DNA of 64,000 nucleotides from Streptomyces cyaneogriseus subsp. noncyanogenus (GTDB lineage: Bacteria > Actinomycetota > Actinomycetes > Streptomycetales > Streptomycetaceae): contig NZ_CP010849.1 in NCBI RefSeq assembly GCF_000931445.1, positions 2,108,001 to 2,172,000 on the forward strand, given 5' to 3'. Each line of letters starts with the position of its first letter. Within the stretch, counting starts at the first letter, position 1. Under the pieces are notes generated by a model that was not told the origin of the DNA, made no database searches, and saw only the letters and a program-made list of their open reading frames with translations. The translations under genes and the position numbers were made by a program. Shown here in pieces: positions 37,638 through 48,786 of this stretch.

Positions 37638-39461
37638 ATGACCACACAGACCACCCCGCAGAAGCCCTCCGGCACCCCGGCCGCCCCGGCCACCGGGCTC
37701 ATCGGCATCCCCCCGCACCTCGCGCGCGCCCTGGCCACCGGCGGCGGACTCCTCACCGTCCTGTCCACCTTCCTCGCCTGGACCTGGACCACCGCCTTCC
37801 CGGGCAACCTCACCGTCTACGGCTACCCCGGCGGCCTCCAGGTCCTCGTCCTCATCGGCGGCGCCCTCACCACCCTCCTCGGGCTCGCCTCCTACGGCGT
37901 CAAGGGAGTGCGCCGGCTCACCCCCGCCGACGCCGACCCGGCCGTCAGGTTCGCCGCCCTCGGCACCTTCGCCACCACCTGGTACACCGTCCTCGCCCTG
38001 AGCTACCAGCTCGGCGGCCTGGTCAACCTCGAACCCGGCGGCTGGATCGCCGCCGTCACCACCCTCCTCACCCTCCTGGGCGCCCTCGCCCTCCCCTACC
38101 GCAAGCCGCAGCCCGACCCCCTCGACCCCGACAGCACCTCCTGGGAGCGCGTCAGGCACCGCCTCGCCCACGCCGGGCAGAGCGTCAAGGCCGCCTTCGC
38201 CGCGCCCGCCCCGCGCCCGGCCCCCGCCCTGCCCTCCTACGCCGAGATCCTGATCATCGTCGGGATCATGGCCCTGGCCCTGACCGTCTTCACCTACGGC
38301 ATCGGCACCGAGTACGACGAACTCTTCGTGGGCTTCCTCATCACCGCCGGCCTCGGCTTCGCCGCCCTGCACAAGGCCGGCCTCATCGCCCACGCCTCCC
38401 AGATCACCGCCCGCCACCAGAACATCACCATCTGCGGCGCCTTCGTCGCCGCCGCCCTGTTCCCCTTCACCCAGACCGACGACCAGTACGCCACCATCGG
38501 CGTCTACATCCTCATCTTCGCCACCGTCGCCCTGGGCCTGAACATCGTCGTCGGCCTCGCCGGCCTCCTCGACCTCGGTTACGTCGCCTTCCTCGGCGTC
38601 GGCGCCTACGCCGCCTCCCTGGTCTCCGGCTCCCCCAGCTCCCCCCTCGACCTCCACCTGCCCTTCTGGGCCACCGTCCTCGTCGGTGCCGCCGCCTCCC
38701 TCGTCTTCGGCGTCCTCATCGGGGCCCCCACCCTCCGCCTGCGCGGCGACTACCTCGCCATCGTCACCCTCGGCTTCGGCGAGATCTTCCGCATCACCGT
38801 CAACAACCTCGACGGCACCTCGGGACCCGATGTCACCAACGGGTCCAACGGCATCTCCTCCATCCCCAACCTCAAGATCTTCGGCTGGGACCTGGGGGCC
38901 GAGCACACGGTCGCCGGCTTCACCATCGGCCGGTTCGCCAACTACTTCTTCCTCATGCTCCTGATCACCGCCGTCGTCGTCCTCGTCTTCCGGCGCAGCG
39001 GCGACTCCCGCATCGGCCGGGCCTGGGTCGCCATCCGCGAGGACGAGACCGCCGCCCTCGCCATGGGCATCAACGGCTTCCGCGTCAAGCTCATCGCCTT
39101 CGCGGTCGGCGCCTCCCTCGCCGGTCTGGCGGGCACCGTCCAGGCGCACGTCACCTACACCGTCACCCCGGAGCAGTACCTCTTCGCCGGCACCATCCCG
39201 CCGAACTCCGCCTTCCTCCTCGCCGCCGTGGTCCTCGGCGGCATGGGCACCATCGGCGGCCCCCTCATCGGCGCCGCGCTCCTCTTCCTCATCCCCAACA
39301 AGCTCCAGTTCCTCGGCGACTACCAGCTCTTCGCCTTCGGGCTCGCCCTCATCCTGCTGATGCGCTTCAGGCCCGAGGGGCTCATCCCCAACCGCCGCCG
39401 CCAGCTCGAATTCCACGAAGACGCCGACGCGCCCGCAGTCCTCGGCAAGACAGGGGCCTGA
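37638..39461 (+). CDS. livM: branched-chain amino-acid ABC transporter permease LivM, N-terminally extended
   Basis: The second permease of the importer. The conserved LivM core starts near residue 290 (YILIFATVALGLNIVVGLAGLLDLGYVAFLGVGAY), with the EAA-like loop RAWVAIREDETAALAMGIN near 465 and LGGMGTIGGPLIGAALL near the end. At 607 residues it is roughly 250 longer than a minimal LivM: the N-terminal third contains five or so additional hydrophobic segments (around 30-57, 65-82, 108-128, 135-153 and 205-225) plus a linker. ATG at 37638. Confidence 0.92.
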   Translation: MTTQTTPQKPSGTPAAPATGLIGIPPHLARALATGGGLLTVLSTFLAWTWTTAFPGNLTVYGYPGGLQVLVLIGGALTTLLGLASYGVKGVRRLTPADADPAVRFAALGTFATTWYTVLALSYQLGGLVNLEPGGWIAAVTTLLTLLGALALPYRKPQPDPLDPDSTSWERVRHRLAHAGQSVKAAFAAPAPRPAPALPSYAEILIIVGIMALALTVFTYGIGTEYDELFVGFLITAGLGFAALHKAGLIAHASQITARHQNITICGAFVAAALFPFTQTDDQYATIGVYILIFATVALGLNIVVGLAGLLDLGYVAFLGVGAYAASLVSGSPSSPLDLHLPFWATVLVGAAASLVFGVLIGAPTLRLRGDYLAIVTLGFGEIFRITVNNLDGTSGPDVTNGSNGISSIPNLKIFGWDLGAEHTVAGFTIGRFANYFFLMLLITAVVVLVFRRSGDSRIGRAWVAIREDETAALAMGINGFRVKLIAFAVGASLAGLAGTVQAHVTYTVTPEQYLFAGTIPPNSAFLLAAVVLGGMGTIGGPLIGAALLFLIPNKLQFLGDYQLFAFGLALILLMRFRPEGLIPNRRRQLEFHEDADAPAVLGKTGA

Positions 39462-39466
39462 TCACC

Positions 39467-40374
39467 ATGACCACCGACACCCGCACCACGGACACCCCGG
39501 GCGGCACCCCCGCCCGCGAGACCGTCCTCGACGCCCGCGGCGTCACCATGCGCTTCGGCGGGCTGACCGCCGTACGAGGCGTCGACCTCACCGTCGACAG
39601 CGGCGAGATCGTCGGACTGATCGGCCCCAACGGCGCCGGCAAGACCACCTTCTTCAACTGCCTGACCGGCCTGTACGTCCCCACCGAAGGCGAAGTCCGC
39701 TACAAGGGCCGCGTCCTGCCGCCCACCTCGTTCAAGGTCACCGCGGCCGGCATCGCCCGCACCTTCCAGAACATCCGGCTGTTCGCCAACATGACCGTCC
39801 TGGAGAACGTGCTCGTCGGCCGTCACACCCGTACCAAGGAAGGGTTCTGGTCCGCCGTCCTGCGCGGCCCGGGCTTCCACCGGGCGGAGGCCGCCTCGCG
39901 CGAGCGCGCCGGCGAACTCCTCGCCTTCGTCGGCCTCGCCCACAAGGCCGACCACCTCGCGCGCAACCTCCCCTACGGAGAGCAGCGCAAGCTGGAGATC
40001 GCCCGCGCGCTGGCCAGCGAACCCGGCCTGCTCCTCCTGGACGAGCCCACCGCCGGAATGAACCCGCAGGAGACCCGGGCCACCGAGGAACTCGTCTTCG
40101 CCATCCGGGACCAGGGCATCGCCGTCCTCGTCATCGAGCACGACATGCGCTTCATCTTCAACCTCTGCGACCGCGTCGCCGTCCTCGTCCAGGGCGAGAA
40201 ACTCATCGAGGGCGACAGCGCCACCGTCCAGGGCGACGAACGCGTCGTCGCCGCCTATCTGGGCGAGCCGTTCGAGAACGCCCCCGGCGCCGAAGAACTC
40301 GCCGAAGTGGAAGCCGCCGAGGCACACGCCGGCGCCACCCCGACGGACCCCGCGGCCACCAAGGAGAACGACCG

Positions 40375-40378
<4 letters not shown>
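39467..40378 (+). CDS. livG: branched-chain amino-acid ABC transporter ATP-binding protein LivG
   Basis: A 303-residue ATPase subunit. Walker A is GPNGAGKTTFF (near residue 52), the signature-region motif is LPYGEQRKLEIARAL, Walker B LLLLDEPTAGMNPQE, and the switch histidine IEHDM. The LPYGEQR form of the signature is typical of LivG. An acidic C-terminal tail rich in Glu/Ala follows the core. The ATG lies five bases after the livM stop; the gene overlaps livF by four bases. Confidence 0.93.
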
Positions 40379-41091
<713 letters not shown>

Positions 41092-41127
41092 CCCCGCGTA
41101 CACGGGTACCGCCCCTGCGCATACGAC

Positions 41128-41159
41128 GAGGCCCGCGCCCCCTAAGGGACGCGGGCCTC
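41128..41159. terminator. bidirectional terminator between livF and the ANTAR regulator gene
   Basis: A 10-bp stem, GAGGCCCGCG at 41128-41137 with its complement at 41150-41159, and a 12-base loop. It sits between converging genes and can serve both. Confidence 0.8.
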
Positions 41160-41172
41160 GGCCACCGGCGTC

Positions 41173-41829
41173 TCAGTCCTTGGACGCCTTCTTCTCCTCG
41201 GCGTCCTCGATGACCGCCTGCGCCACCTGCTGCATCGACATCCGGCGGTCCATCGACGTCTTCTGGATCCAGCGGAACGCCGCCGGCTCCGTCAGCCCGT
41301 ACTCCGTCTGCAGGATCGACTTCGCCCGGTCCACGAGCTTGCGCGTCTCCAGCCGCTGGCTGAGGTCGGCGACCTCCTTCTCCAGCTCCTTCAGCTCCGT
41401 GAACCGGGATACGGCCATCTCGATCGCCGGCACCACGTCGCTCTTGCTGAACGGCTTGACCAGATAGGCCATGGCACCCGCGTCCCGGGCCCGCTCCACC
41501 AGATCGCGCTGCGAGAACGCCGTCAGCATCAGCACCGGAGCGATCCGCTCCTCCGCGATCTTCTCGGCCGCGGAGATGCCGTCCAGCTTCGGCATCTTCA
41601 CATCCAGGATCACCAGATCCGGCCGGTGCTCACGGGCCAGCTCGACGGCCCGCTCACCGTCCCCGGCCTCACCGACGACGGTGTACCCCTCCTCCTCCAG
41701 CATCTCTTTGAGATCGAGCCGGATCAGGGCCTCGTCCTCGGCGATGACGACACGGGTCGTCAGCGGAGGAACGTGCGACGTGTCGTCGTCGGGCACGTCT
41801 ACGGGCTGGGGCGACTCGGGGGCGGTCAC
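41173..41829 (-). CDS. ANTAR-domain response regulator (PdtaR-like)
   Basis: A 218-residue two-component regulator acting on RNA. Residues about 26-140 form the receiver domain (VVIAEDEALIRLDL, phospho-acceptor aspartate in LVILDVKMP, and the conserved Thr/Lys of MLTAF and VKPF). Residues 150-210 form the ANTAR domain (RKLVDRAKSILQTEYGLTEPAAFRWIQKTSM), which binds paired hairpins and can relieve transcription termination. It resembles mycobacterial PdtaR, whose histidine kinase is encoded elsewhere. The targets here are unknown. Confidence 0.92.
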   Translation of the reverse strand: MTAPESPQPVDVPDDDTSHVPPLTTRVVIAEDEALIRLDLKEMLEEEGYTVVGEAGDGERAVELAREHRPDLVILDVKMPKLDGISAAEKIAEERIAPVLMLTAFSQRDLVERARDAGAMAYLVKPFSKSDVVPAIEMAVSRFTELKELEKEVADLSQRLETRKLVDRAKSILQTEYGLTEPAAFRWIQKTSMDRRMSMQQVAQAVIEDAEEKKASKD

Positions 41830-41934
41830 GTGGCGCTCCTTGTTCCGGGGCAGGCGGTACTGCTCCCAAGAGCGTACCTAGCTGCGGTAAGGTGGGGGCA
41901 CGGCGGGTGACCGTCGTCCTTCGTTTCGAAGGGG

Positions 41935-42007
41935 GCCCCGGTAGCCCAGCGGTAGAGGCAATGGTCTCAAACACCATACAGCGTCGGTTCGAATCCGACC
42001 CGGGGTA
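41935..42007 (+). tRNA. tRNA with CAA anticodon (Leu by codon) and short variable loop
   Basis: A 73-nt cloverleaf: 7-bp acceptor stem (GCCCCGG with CCGGGGT, one G-U pair), a 3-bp D stem, a perfect 5-bp anticodon stem (ATGGT/ACCAT) around loop CTCAAAC, a five-base variable loop (ACAGC) and a perfect T stem around TTCGAAT. CCA is not encoded. The anticodon CAA reads UUG, but a normal bacterial tRNA-Leu has a long variable arm, so the charged amino acid is uncertain. Confidence 0.85.
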
Positions 42008-42023
42008 CTTTTCCTCCGGTTCC

Positions 42024-42051
42024 AAGGTCACCGCTTCCGAGCGGTGACCTT
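42024..42051. terminator. intrinsic terminator after the tRNA
   Basis: A perfect 12-bp stem, AAGGTCACCGCT at 42024-42035 with its complement at 42040-42051, loop TCCG, followed by TCTTTT. The U-run is unusual for this GC-rich genome. It can also terminate pyk from the opposite side. Confidence 0.88.
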
Positions 42052-42088
42052 CTTTTCTCGAACCCCGTTCTTTCGCGGCGTACCGCCG

Positions 42089-43516
<1,428 letters not shown>

Positions 43517-43867
43517 GGGGCGAGCCTATGACTTACCGATGGGTAGAGAATTGGTGGTGCGTGACTGCGCAACGGCCTTTGGGTGAAGTGATTTTGACAC
43601 GTGTTGAATTGTGCGGCCCAGCGCTCCGATGAGCGATTCGCAAGGTTTTTTCGGGCGTATTTTCACCTGTTCGGTTTCTGTCGCGGTCGGTCGGCCGTGT
43701 GGCTGTTGTGCCGGTGCGCCCGCTTGTGCCGCCGTTTGCGGGGGTCACGGGGGTGCCGGTCATCAGATCGCAACCTGGAGAGCCTGTTGCCCCCGGCCCG
43801 GGCGGGCCAGAATCTACGCGCGTTGTCCACGCGCGTCGTGACGCCCGTTCACCGAGGAGAAGCAGGT
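43517..43867. other. 351-bp divergent promoter region between pyk and the 5'-nucleotidase gene
   Basis: No gene supported. A TTTCACCTGTTCGGTTTC stretch near 43661-43678 and a GTTCACC at 43846-43852 recall single PhoP-box units, and ACGCGCGT occurs twice (near 43814 and 43828). The palindrome ACACGTGT lies near 43599. All are weak. Confidence 0.4.
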
Positions 43868-45670
43868 ATGCCGTTGAACCGCCGGAAGTTCTTGAAGAGG
43901 TCCGCCGTGACGGGCGCGGGAGTCGCGCTGACCGGTACGGCGGCGGCACCGGCGGCCGGCGCCGCCGAGGGGCGCGGGCGCCGCGGGCCCAAGCGGTACG
44001 CGCTGACGGTGATGGGCACCACCGATCTGCACGGGCACGTCTTCAACTGGGACTACTTCAAGGACGCGGAGTACTCCGACGCCCAGGGCAACGCCCAGGG
44101 CCTGGCGCGTGTGTCGACGCTGGTGGACCAGGTGCGTGCGGAGAAGGGGCGGCAGAACACGCTGCTGCTGGACGCGGGTGACACGATCCAGGGCACGCCG
44201 CTGACGTACTACTACGCGAAGGTGGACCCGATCACGGCCGAGGGCGGGCCGGTCCATCCGATGGCGCAGGCGATGAACGCGATCGGCTACGACGCGGTGG
44301 CGCTCGGGAACCACGAGTTCAATTACGGCATCGAGACGCTGCGGAAGTTCGAGGAGCAGTGCCGTTTTCCGCTGCTGGGGGCGAACGCGGTCGACGCCAA
44401 GACGCTGAAGCCGGCGTTCCCGCCCTATTTCATGAAGTCGTTCCGGGTGAAGGGCGCTCCGCCGGTGAAGGTGGCGGTGCTGGGTCTGACGAATCCGGGG
44501 ATCGCCATCTGGGACAAGGCGTACGTGCAGGGGAAGCTGGCGTTCCCGGGCCTGGAGGAGCAGGCGGCGAAGTGGGTGCCGAAGCTGAGGTCGATGGGCG
44601 CGGACGTGGTGGTGGTGTCGGCGCATTCGGGGACGTCGGGGACGTCGTCGTACGGTGATCAGTTGCCGTACGTGGAGAACGCGGCGGCGAACGTGGCGCG
44701 GCAGGTGCCGGGGATCGACGCGATCCTGGTGGGACACGCGCACGCGGAGATCGAGGAGCTGCGGGTCGTCAACGAACGGACGGGGAAGGCCGTGGTGCTG
44801 TCGGAGCCGCTGTGTTACGCGGAGCGGCTGACCCTGTTCGACTTCGATCTGGTCTTCGAGCGGGGCCGGTGGCGGGTGGAGTCGGTGAAGGCGTCGCTGC
44901 GGGACGCGCGCACGGTGGCCGACGATCCGCGGATCACCGAGCTGCTGGCGGACGAGCACCAGAAGGTGGTGGCGTACGTCAATCAGGTCGTCGGCACGGC
45001 GACGGCGACGCTGACGACGGCGGAGGCGCGGTACAAGGACGCGCCGATCATCGATCTGATCAACAAGGTGCAGGAGGACGTGGTCCGGCAGGCGCTGGCG
45101 GGTACGCCGTACGCGTCGCTGCCGGTGCTGTCGCAGGCGTCGCCGTTCTCCCGGACGTCGCAGATCCCGGCGGGCGAGGTGACGATCCGGGATCTGTCGA
45201 GTCTGTATGTGTACGACAACACCCTGGTGGCGAAGGTGATGACGGGGGCGCAGCTCCGGGCGTACCTGGAGTATTCGGCGGAGTATTTCGTGCGGACGGC
45301 GGCCGGTGCGCCGGTGGATGTGGCGAAGCTGACCAATGCGAACGGCCGGCCGGACTACAACTACGACTATGTCTCGGGACTCCGGTACGACATCGACATC
45401 GCGCAGCCGGCCGGTTCGCGGATCCGGAATCTGACTTTCGGTGGTGCTCCGCTGGACGACGCCCAGGAGTTCGTGCTGGCGGTGAACAATTACCGGGCCA
45501 ATGGCGGGGGTGCGTTCCCGCATGTGGCGTCGGCGAAGGAGGTCTGGTCGGAGTCGACGGAGATCCGTACCCGGATCGCGGAGTGGGTGACCGCCAAGGG
45601 TGTGCTGGACCCGGCGGACTTCGCCTCGGCGGACTGGCGGCTGACGCGGGAGGGCACGCCGGTGTTCTAG
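43868..45670 (+). CDS. exported 5'-nucleotidase / 2',3'-cyclic phosphodiesterase family metallophosphoesterase
   Basis: A 600-residue secreted phosphoesterase of the UshA/CpdB family. The N-terminus NRRKFLKRSAVTGAGVALTG is a twin-arginine (Tat) signal. The metallophosphatase domain follows with metal-binding motifs TTDLHGH, LLDAGDTIQGTP, ALGNHEFNYG and VGHAHAEIE. The C-terminal nucleotidase domain (about 330-590) includes NPxTF-like elements and NNYRANGGGAFPHV. It should release phosphate from extracellular nucleotides. GAGGAGAAGCAGG precedes the ATG. The Pho regulon is a plausible controller but not shown. Confidence 0.92.
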   Translation: MPLNRRKFLKRSAVTGAGVALTGTAAAPAAGAAEGRGRRGPKRYALTVMGTTDLHGHVFNWDYFKDAEYSDAQGNAQGLARVSTLVDQVRAEKGRQNTLLLDAGDTIQGTPLTYYYAKVDPITAEGGPVHPMAQAMNAIGYDAVALGNHEFNYGIETLRKFEEQCRFPLLGANAVDAKTLKPAFPPYFMKSFRVKGAPPVKVAVLGLTNPGIAIWDKAYVQGKLAFPGLEEQAAKWVPKLRSMGADVVVVSAHSGTSGTSSYGDQLPYVENAAANVARQVPGIDAILVGHAHAEIEELRVVNERTGKAVVLSEPLCYAERLTLFDFDLVFERGRWRVESVKASLRDARTVADDPRITELLADEHQKVVAYVNQVVGTATATLTTAEARYKDAPIIDLINKVQEDVVRQALAGTPYASLPVLSQASPFSRTSQIPAGEVTIRDLSSLYVYDNTLVAKVMTGAQLRAYLEYSAEYFVRTAAGAPVDVAKLTNANGRPDYNYDYVSGLRYDIDIAQPAGSRIRNLTFGGAPLDDAQEFVLAVNNYRANGGGAFPHVASAKEVWSESTEIRTRIAEWVTAKGVLDPADFASADWRLTREGTPVF

Positions 45671-45700
45671 CCGGCGAGGGCACGGGTCGGCTTGCGGACG

Positions 45701-45746
45701 GGCGGCGGCCCGGTGGGGGCGGTTCGGCTCCCACCGGGCCGCCGCC
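45701..45746. terminator. strong bidirectional terminator
   Basis: A perfect 17-bp stem (45701-45717 and 45730-45746) with a 12-base loop, followed by CTTTT. It separates the rightward 5'-nucleotidase gene from the leftward N-monooxygenase gene. Confidence 0.88.
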
Positions 45747-45767
45747 CTTTTCGGCCGCCGGCCGGTG

Positions 45768-47198
45768 CTACCGCTGGTCGACGAGGGGGACGAGGGTGGG
45801 TGCCGCGTGCCGGGCGGGCGCGGTGCGCGGGTGGGGGTGCGGCTTGAGGCCGAAGGTGGTGAAGGCGGTGCGGGTGGGCAGGGGATAGGGCTCCGTGCCG
45901 GTGAGGGCGTTGAGGATGGTGGCGCTGCGCCAGGCGGCGAGCCCCAGATCGGGGGTGCCGACCCCGTGGGTGTGGATCTCGGCGTTCTGGACGTAGACGT
46001 GGCAGCCGGAGGCGGCGATGCGGGGGTCGAGGGCGAGCCGGAAGCGGGCGTCGACGCGGGGCCGCTCGCTGCTGTCGCGGCACAGGTAGGGGTCGAGACC
46101 GGCGAGGAGCTGGTCGAGGGGGCGCTGCCGGTAGCCGGTGGCGAGCACGACGGCGTCGGTGGTGAGGCGGGTGCGGGTGTGCTGCTGGGTGTGTTCGAGG
46201 TGGAGTTCGATCCGGGTGGCGGCGACGCGGCCGGCGGTGCGGACGCGGACGCCGGGGGTGAGGACGGCGTCGGGCCAGCCGCCGTGGAGGGTGCGCCGGT
46301 ACAGCTCGTCGTGGATGGCGGCGAGGGTGTCGGTGTCGATGCCCTTGTGGAGCTGCCACTGGGCGGGCACGAGCCGGTCGCGGACGGGTTCGGCGAGGCC
46401 GTGGAAGTAGCGGGTGTAGTCGGGGGTGAAGTGTTCGAGGCCGAGTTTGGAGTACTCCATGGGGGCGAAGGCCCCGGTGCGGCCGAGCCAGTGGATCTTC
46501 TCCCGGCCGGCGGGGCGGTGGCGGAGCAGGTCGAGGAAGATCTCGGCGCCCGACTGGCCGGTGCCGATGACGGTGATGTGGCCGGCGGCGAGCAGGGTGT
46601 CGCGGTGGTGGAGATAGTCGGCGGCGTGCACGACGGGTACGCCGGGTGCGTCGGCGAGGGGTTTGAGCGGGTCGGGGACGTGGGGTTCGGTGCCGATGCC
46701 GAGGACGACGTTCCTGGTGCGGGTGCGGCCGTGGCTCTCCTCTTGTCCGTCGCCGCCGAGCCGGGTGTGGTCGACCTCGAAGACGGCCTGTTCGGGGTTC
46801 CAGCGGACGGCGTCGACGCGGTGGCCGAAGTGGAGCGCGGGGAGGTTGCCGGCGACCCAGCGGCAGTAGGCGTCGTACTCGGTGCGGCGGATGTGGAAGC
46901 GCTCGGCGAAGTAGAAGGGGAAGAGGCGTTCGCGGGTCTTGAGGTAGTTGAGGAAGGTCCAGGGGCTGGCGGGATCGGCGAGGGTGACGAGGTCGGCGAG
47001 GAAGGGGACCTGGATGGTGCTGTCCTCGATGAGGAGGCCGGGGTGCCACTGGAAGGTGGGGCTCCGGTCGTAGAAGGCGGTGTCGAGCTCGGCGAGGGGG
47101 TGGGCGAGGGCGGCGAGGGAGAGGTTGAAGGGGCCGATGCCGATGCCGACGAGGTCGCGGGGGGCGGCGGGCTCGTGGTGCGGGGGGTGGGGGGTCAT
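45768..47198 (-). CDS. lysine/ornithine N-monooxygenase-like flavoprotein (siderophore type)
   Basis: A 476-residue N-hydroxylating monooxygenase of the IucD/SidA/PvdA family. FAD site LVGIGIGPFNLSLAAL at residues 16-31, the QVPFLADLVTLADPASPWTFLNYL substrate-region block, NADPH site VIGTGQSGAEIFLDLL near 210 and the family motif VLATGYR. Such enzymes hydroxylate the terminal amine of lysine, ornithine or a diamine to make hydroxamates. The start is the ATG at 47198, overlapping the upstream decarboxylase stop by four bases. It is most likely paired with that decarboxylase, as DesB with DesA. Confidence 0.88.
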   Translation of the reverse strand: MTPHPPHHEPAAPRDLVGIGIGPFNLSLAALAHPLAELDTAFYDRSPTFQWHPGLLIEDSTIQVPFLADLVTLADPASPWTFLNYLKTRERLFPFYFAERFHIRRTEYDAYCRWVAGNLPALHFGHRVDAVRWNPEQAVFEVDHTRLGGDGQEESHGRTRTRNVVLGIGTEPHVPDPLKPLADAPGVPVVHAADYLHHRDTLLAAGHITVIGTGQSGAEIFLDLLRHRPAGREKIHWLGRTGAFAPMEYSKLGLEHFTPDYTRYFHGLAEPVRDRLVPAQWQLHKGIDTDTLAAIHDELYRRTLHGGWPDAVLTPGVRVRTAGRVAATRIELHLEHTQQHTRTRLTTDAVVLATGYRQRPLDQLLAGLDPYLCRDSSERPRVDARFRLALDPRIAASGCHVYVQNAEIHTHGVGTPDLGLAAWRSATILNALTGTEPYPLPTRTAFTTFGLKPHPHPRTAPARHAAPTLVPLVDQR

Positions 47199-48553
47199 CG
47201 GGGGGTGTGTCCTTCTACGAGGGTGAGCAGGGCGGTGAGGTCGTCGGAGCGGATCGCGGGGTTGAGGAAGGTGGCCTTGAGCCAGAGGCGGCCGTCGACG
47301 CGGGCGCGGCCGAGGACGGCGTGACCGCGGGTGAGGAGGGCGCGGCGGACGGCGGCGACGGTGTCGTCGGGGGCGCCGGTGGGGCGGAACAGGACGGTGC
47401 TGATGGTGGGCGGGGCGTACAGCTCGAAGCGGGGGTGGTGGTCGACGAGGACGGCGAATTCCCGGGCCAGGGCGCAGACGTGGTCGATGAGGGCGGCGAG
47501 GCCGCTGCGGCCGAGTGTTCTGAGGGTGACGGCGATCTTGAGGATGTCGGGGCGCCGGGTGGTGCGCAGCGAGCGGCCGAGGAGGTCGGGGAAACCGGCG
47601 GTGGTGTCGTCGTCGGCGTTGAGGTAGTCGGCGTGGTGGCGGAGCGGGGCGAGGTCGGCCGCGTCCTTGACGGTGAGGATTCCGGCCGCGGCGGGCTGCC
47701 AGCCGAGTTTGTGCAGGTCCAGGGCGATGGTGTCGGCGGCCTCCAGGCCGGTCAGCCGGGCGCGGTGCCGCCGGCTGAACAGCAGGGTCCCGCCGTAGGC
47801 GGCGTCGATGTGGAGCCGGGCGCCGTGGGCGGCGCAGCGGGCGGCGATGTCGGGGAGGGGGTCGATGAGCCCGGCGTCGGTGGTGCCGGCGGTGGCGGTG
47901 ACCAGGTGGGGGCCGGGCACCCGGGTCAGGGCCGCGTCGAGGGCGGCGGGGTCGAGGGTGCCGCCGGGGGCGGGGACGACGACGGGCTCGGGCAGGCCGA
48001 GCAGCCAGGCGGACCGGGGCAGGGAGTGGTGGGCGTTGGCTCCGTGGATCACCCGGAGGCTGCCGCCGCGGGCTTCGCGGGCGAGGAGGAGGGCGAGGTG
48101 GTTGGACTCGGTGCCGCCGGTGGTGACGAGGGCGTCGGCGGCCCCGGCTTCCCGGGCTAGGGCGCCGGTCACGAGGGTTTCCAGCTCGGAGGCGGCGGGG
48201 GCCTGGTCCCAGGAGTCGAGGGAGGGGTTGAGGACGGTGGCGGCCAGATCGGCTGCGGCGGCGACGGCGAGGGGCGGGCCGTGCAGATGGGCGGTGCACC
48301 GGGGGTGTGCGGGGTCGGCGGCGCCCACCGCGAGCACGGTGACGAGGGTGCGCAGGGCGTCGGGGTCGCCGGTCTCGGGCAGGAGGTCGCCGGCCGCGTC
48401 CCGGACCTGCCGGGCGACCGCGCCGGGCCCGCCCGCGGGCAGCGGGCCGCCCCGGGCGCGGCTGCCGGCGCGGAGGGCGTCGAGGACGGTGTCGAGAAGG
48501 GGGCGCAGGGCGTCGGGGCCGTCGGGGCCCGAGGCCAGGGGCGGCGTGCTCAT
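47195..48553 (-). CDS. PLP-dependent group II decarboxylase (siderophore type)
   Basis: A 452-residue pyridoxal-phosphate enzyme of the group II amino-acid decarboxylase family. Readable motifs are TTGGTESNHLALL (phosphate-binding), LHIDAAYGGTLL with the PLP-binding aspartate, and ALDLHKLGWQP with the Schiff-base lysine. It may decarboxylate lysine, ornithine or diaminobutyrate. The ATG at 48553 follows GGAGG. Coupled to the N-monooxygenase, it could produce an N-hydroxy-diamine. No NIS synthetase, acyltransferase or siderophore transporter is nearby, and no iron box was found upstream. Confidence 0.85.
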   Translation of the reverse strand: MSTPPLASGPDGPDALRPLLDTVLDALRAGSRARGGPLPAGGPGAVARQVRDAAGDLLPETGDPDALRTLVTVLAVGAADPAHPRCTAHLHGPPLAVAAAADLAATVLNPSLDSWDQAPAASELETLVTGALAREAGAADALVTTGGTESNHLALLLAREARGGSLRVIHGANAHHSLPRSAWLLGLPEPVVVPAPGGTLDPAALDAALTRVPGPHLVTATAGTTDAGLIDPLPDIAARCAAHGARLHIDAAYGGTLLFSRRHRARLTGLEAADTIALDLHKLGWQPAAAGILTVKDAADLAPLRHHADYLNADDDTTAGFPDLLGRSLRTTRRPDILKIAVTLRTLGRSGLAALIDHVCALAREFAVLVDHHPRFELYAPPTISTVLFRPTGAPDDTVAAVRRALLTRGHAVLGRARVDGRLWLKATFLNPAIRSDDLTALLTLVEGHTPR

Positions 48554-48643
48554 GGGTGTCCTCCAAGCGCGCGGCGGGGACGTCCGGCGGAATGGTCCCA
48601 GCTTGTACGCGAGGGGGCCGGTGCACCCGGACAGGTCAGCGAT

Positions 48644-48663
48644 CACAACCCGAAAGGGTGTAG
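48644..48663. promoter_or_regulatory. small inverted repeat between the decarboxylase and RsbQ-like genes
   Basis: CACAACCC and GGGTGTAG flank GAAA, an imperfect inverted repeat in the 233-bp divergent region. It may be an operator; it is not a DmdR iron box. Low confidence. Confidence 0.25.
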
Positions 48664-48786
48664 TGCCGCGCACTGCCGTGGGGGACGGTGTACTGGAGGA
48701 TCGCGGGGGCCCGGTGGCGCGGACCGCCGCCGGGGCGGGGCGCTCGCTCACGACGTCGCGACGGGCGAGATGCGAACATTGTCCGT

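Noticed and set aside
45768..48553. Complete desferrioxamine cluster
   Set aside because: Only decarboxylase and N-monooxygenase genes are present; acyltransferase, synthetase, transporter genes and an iron box are missing.
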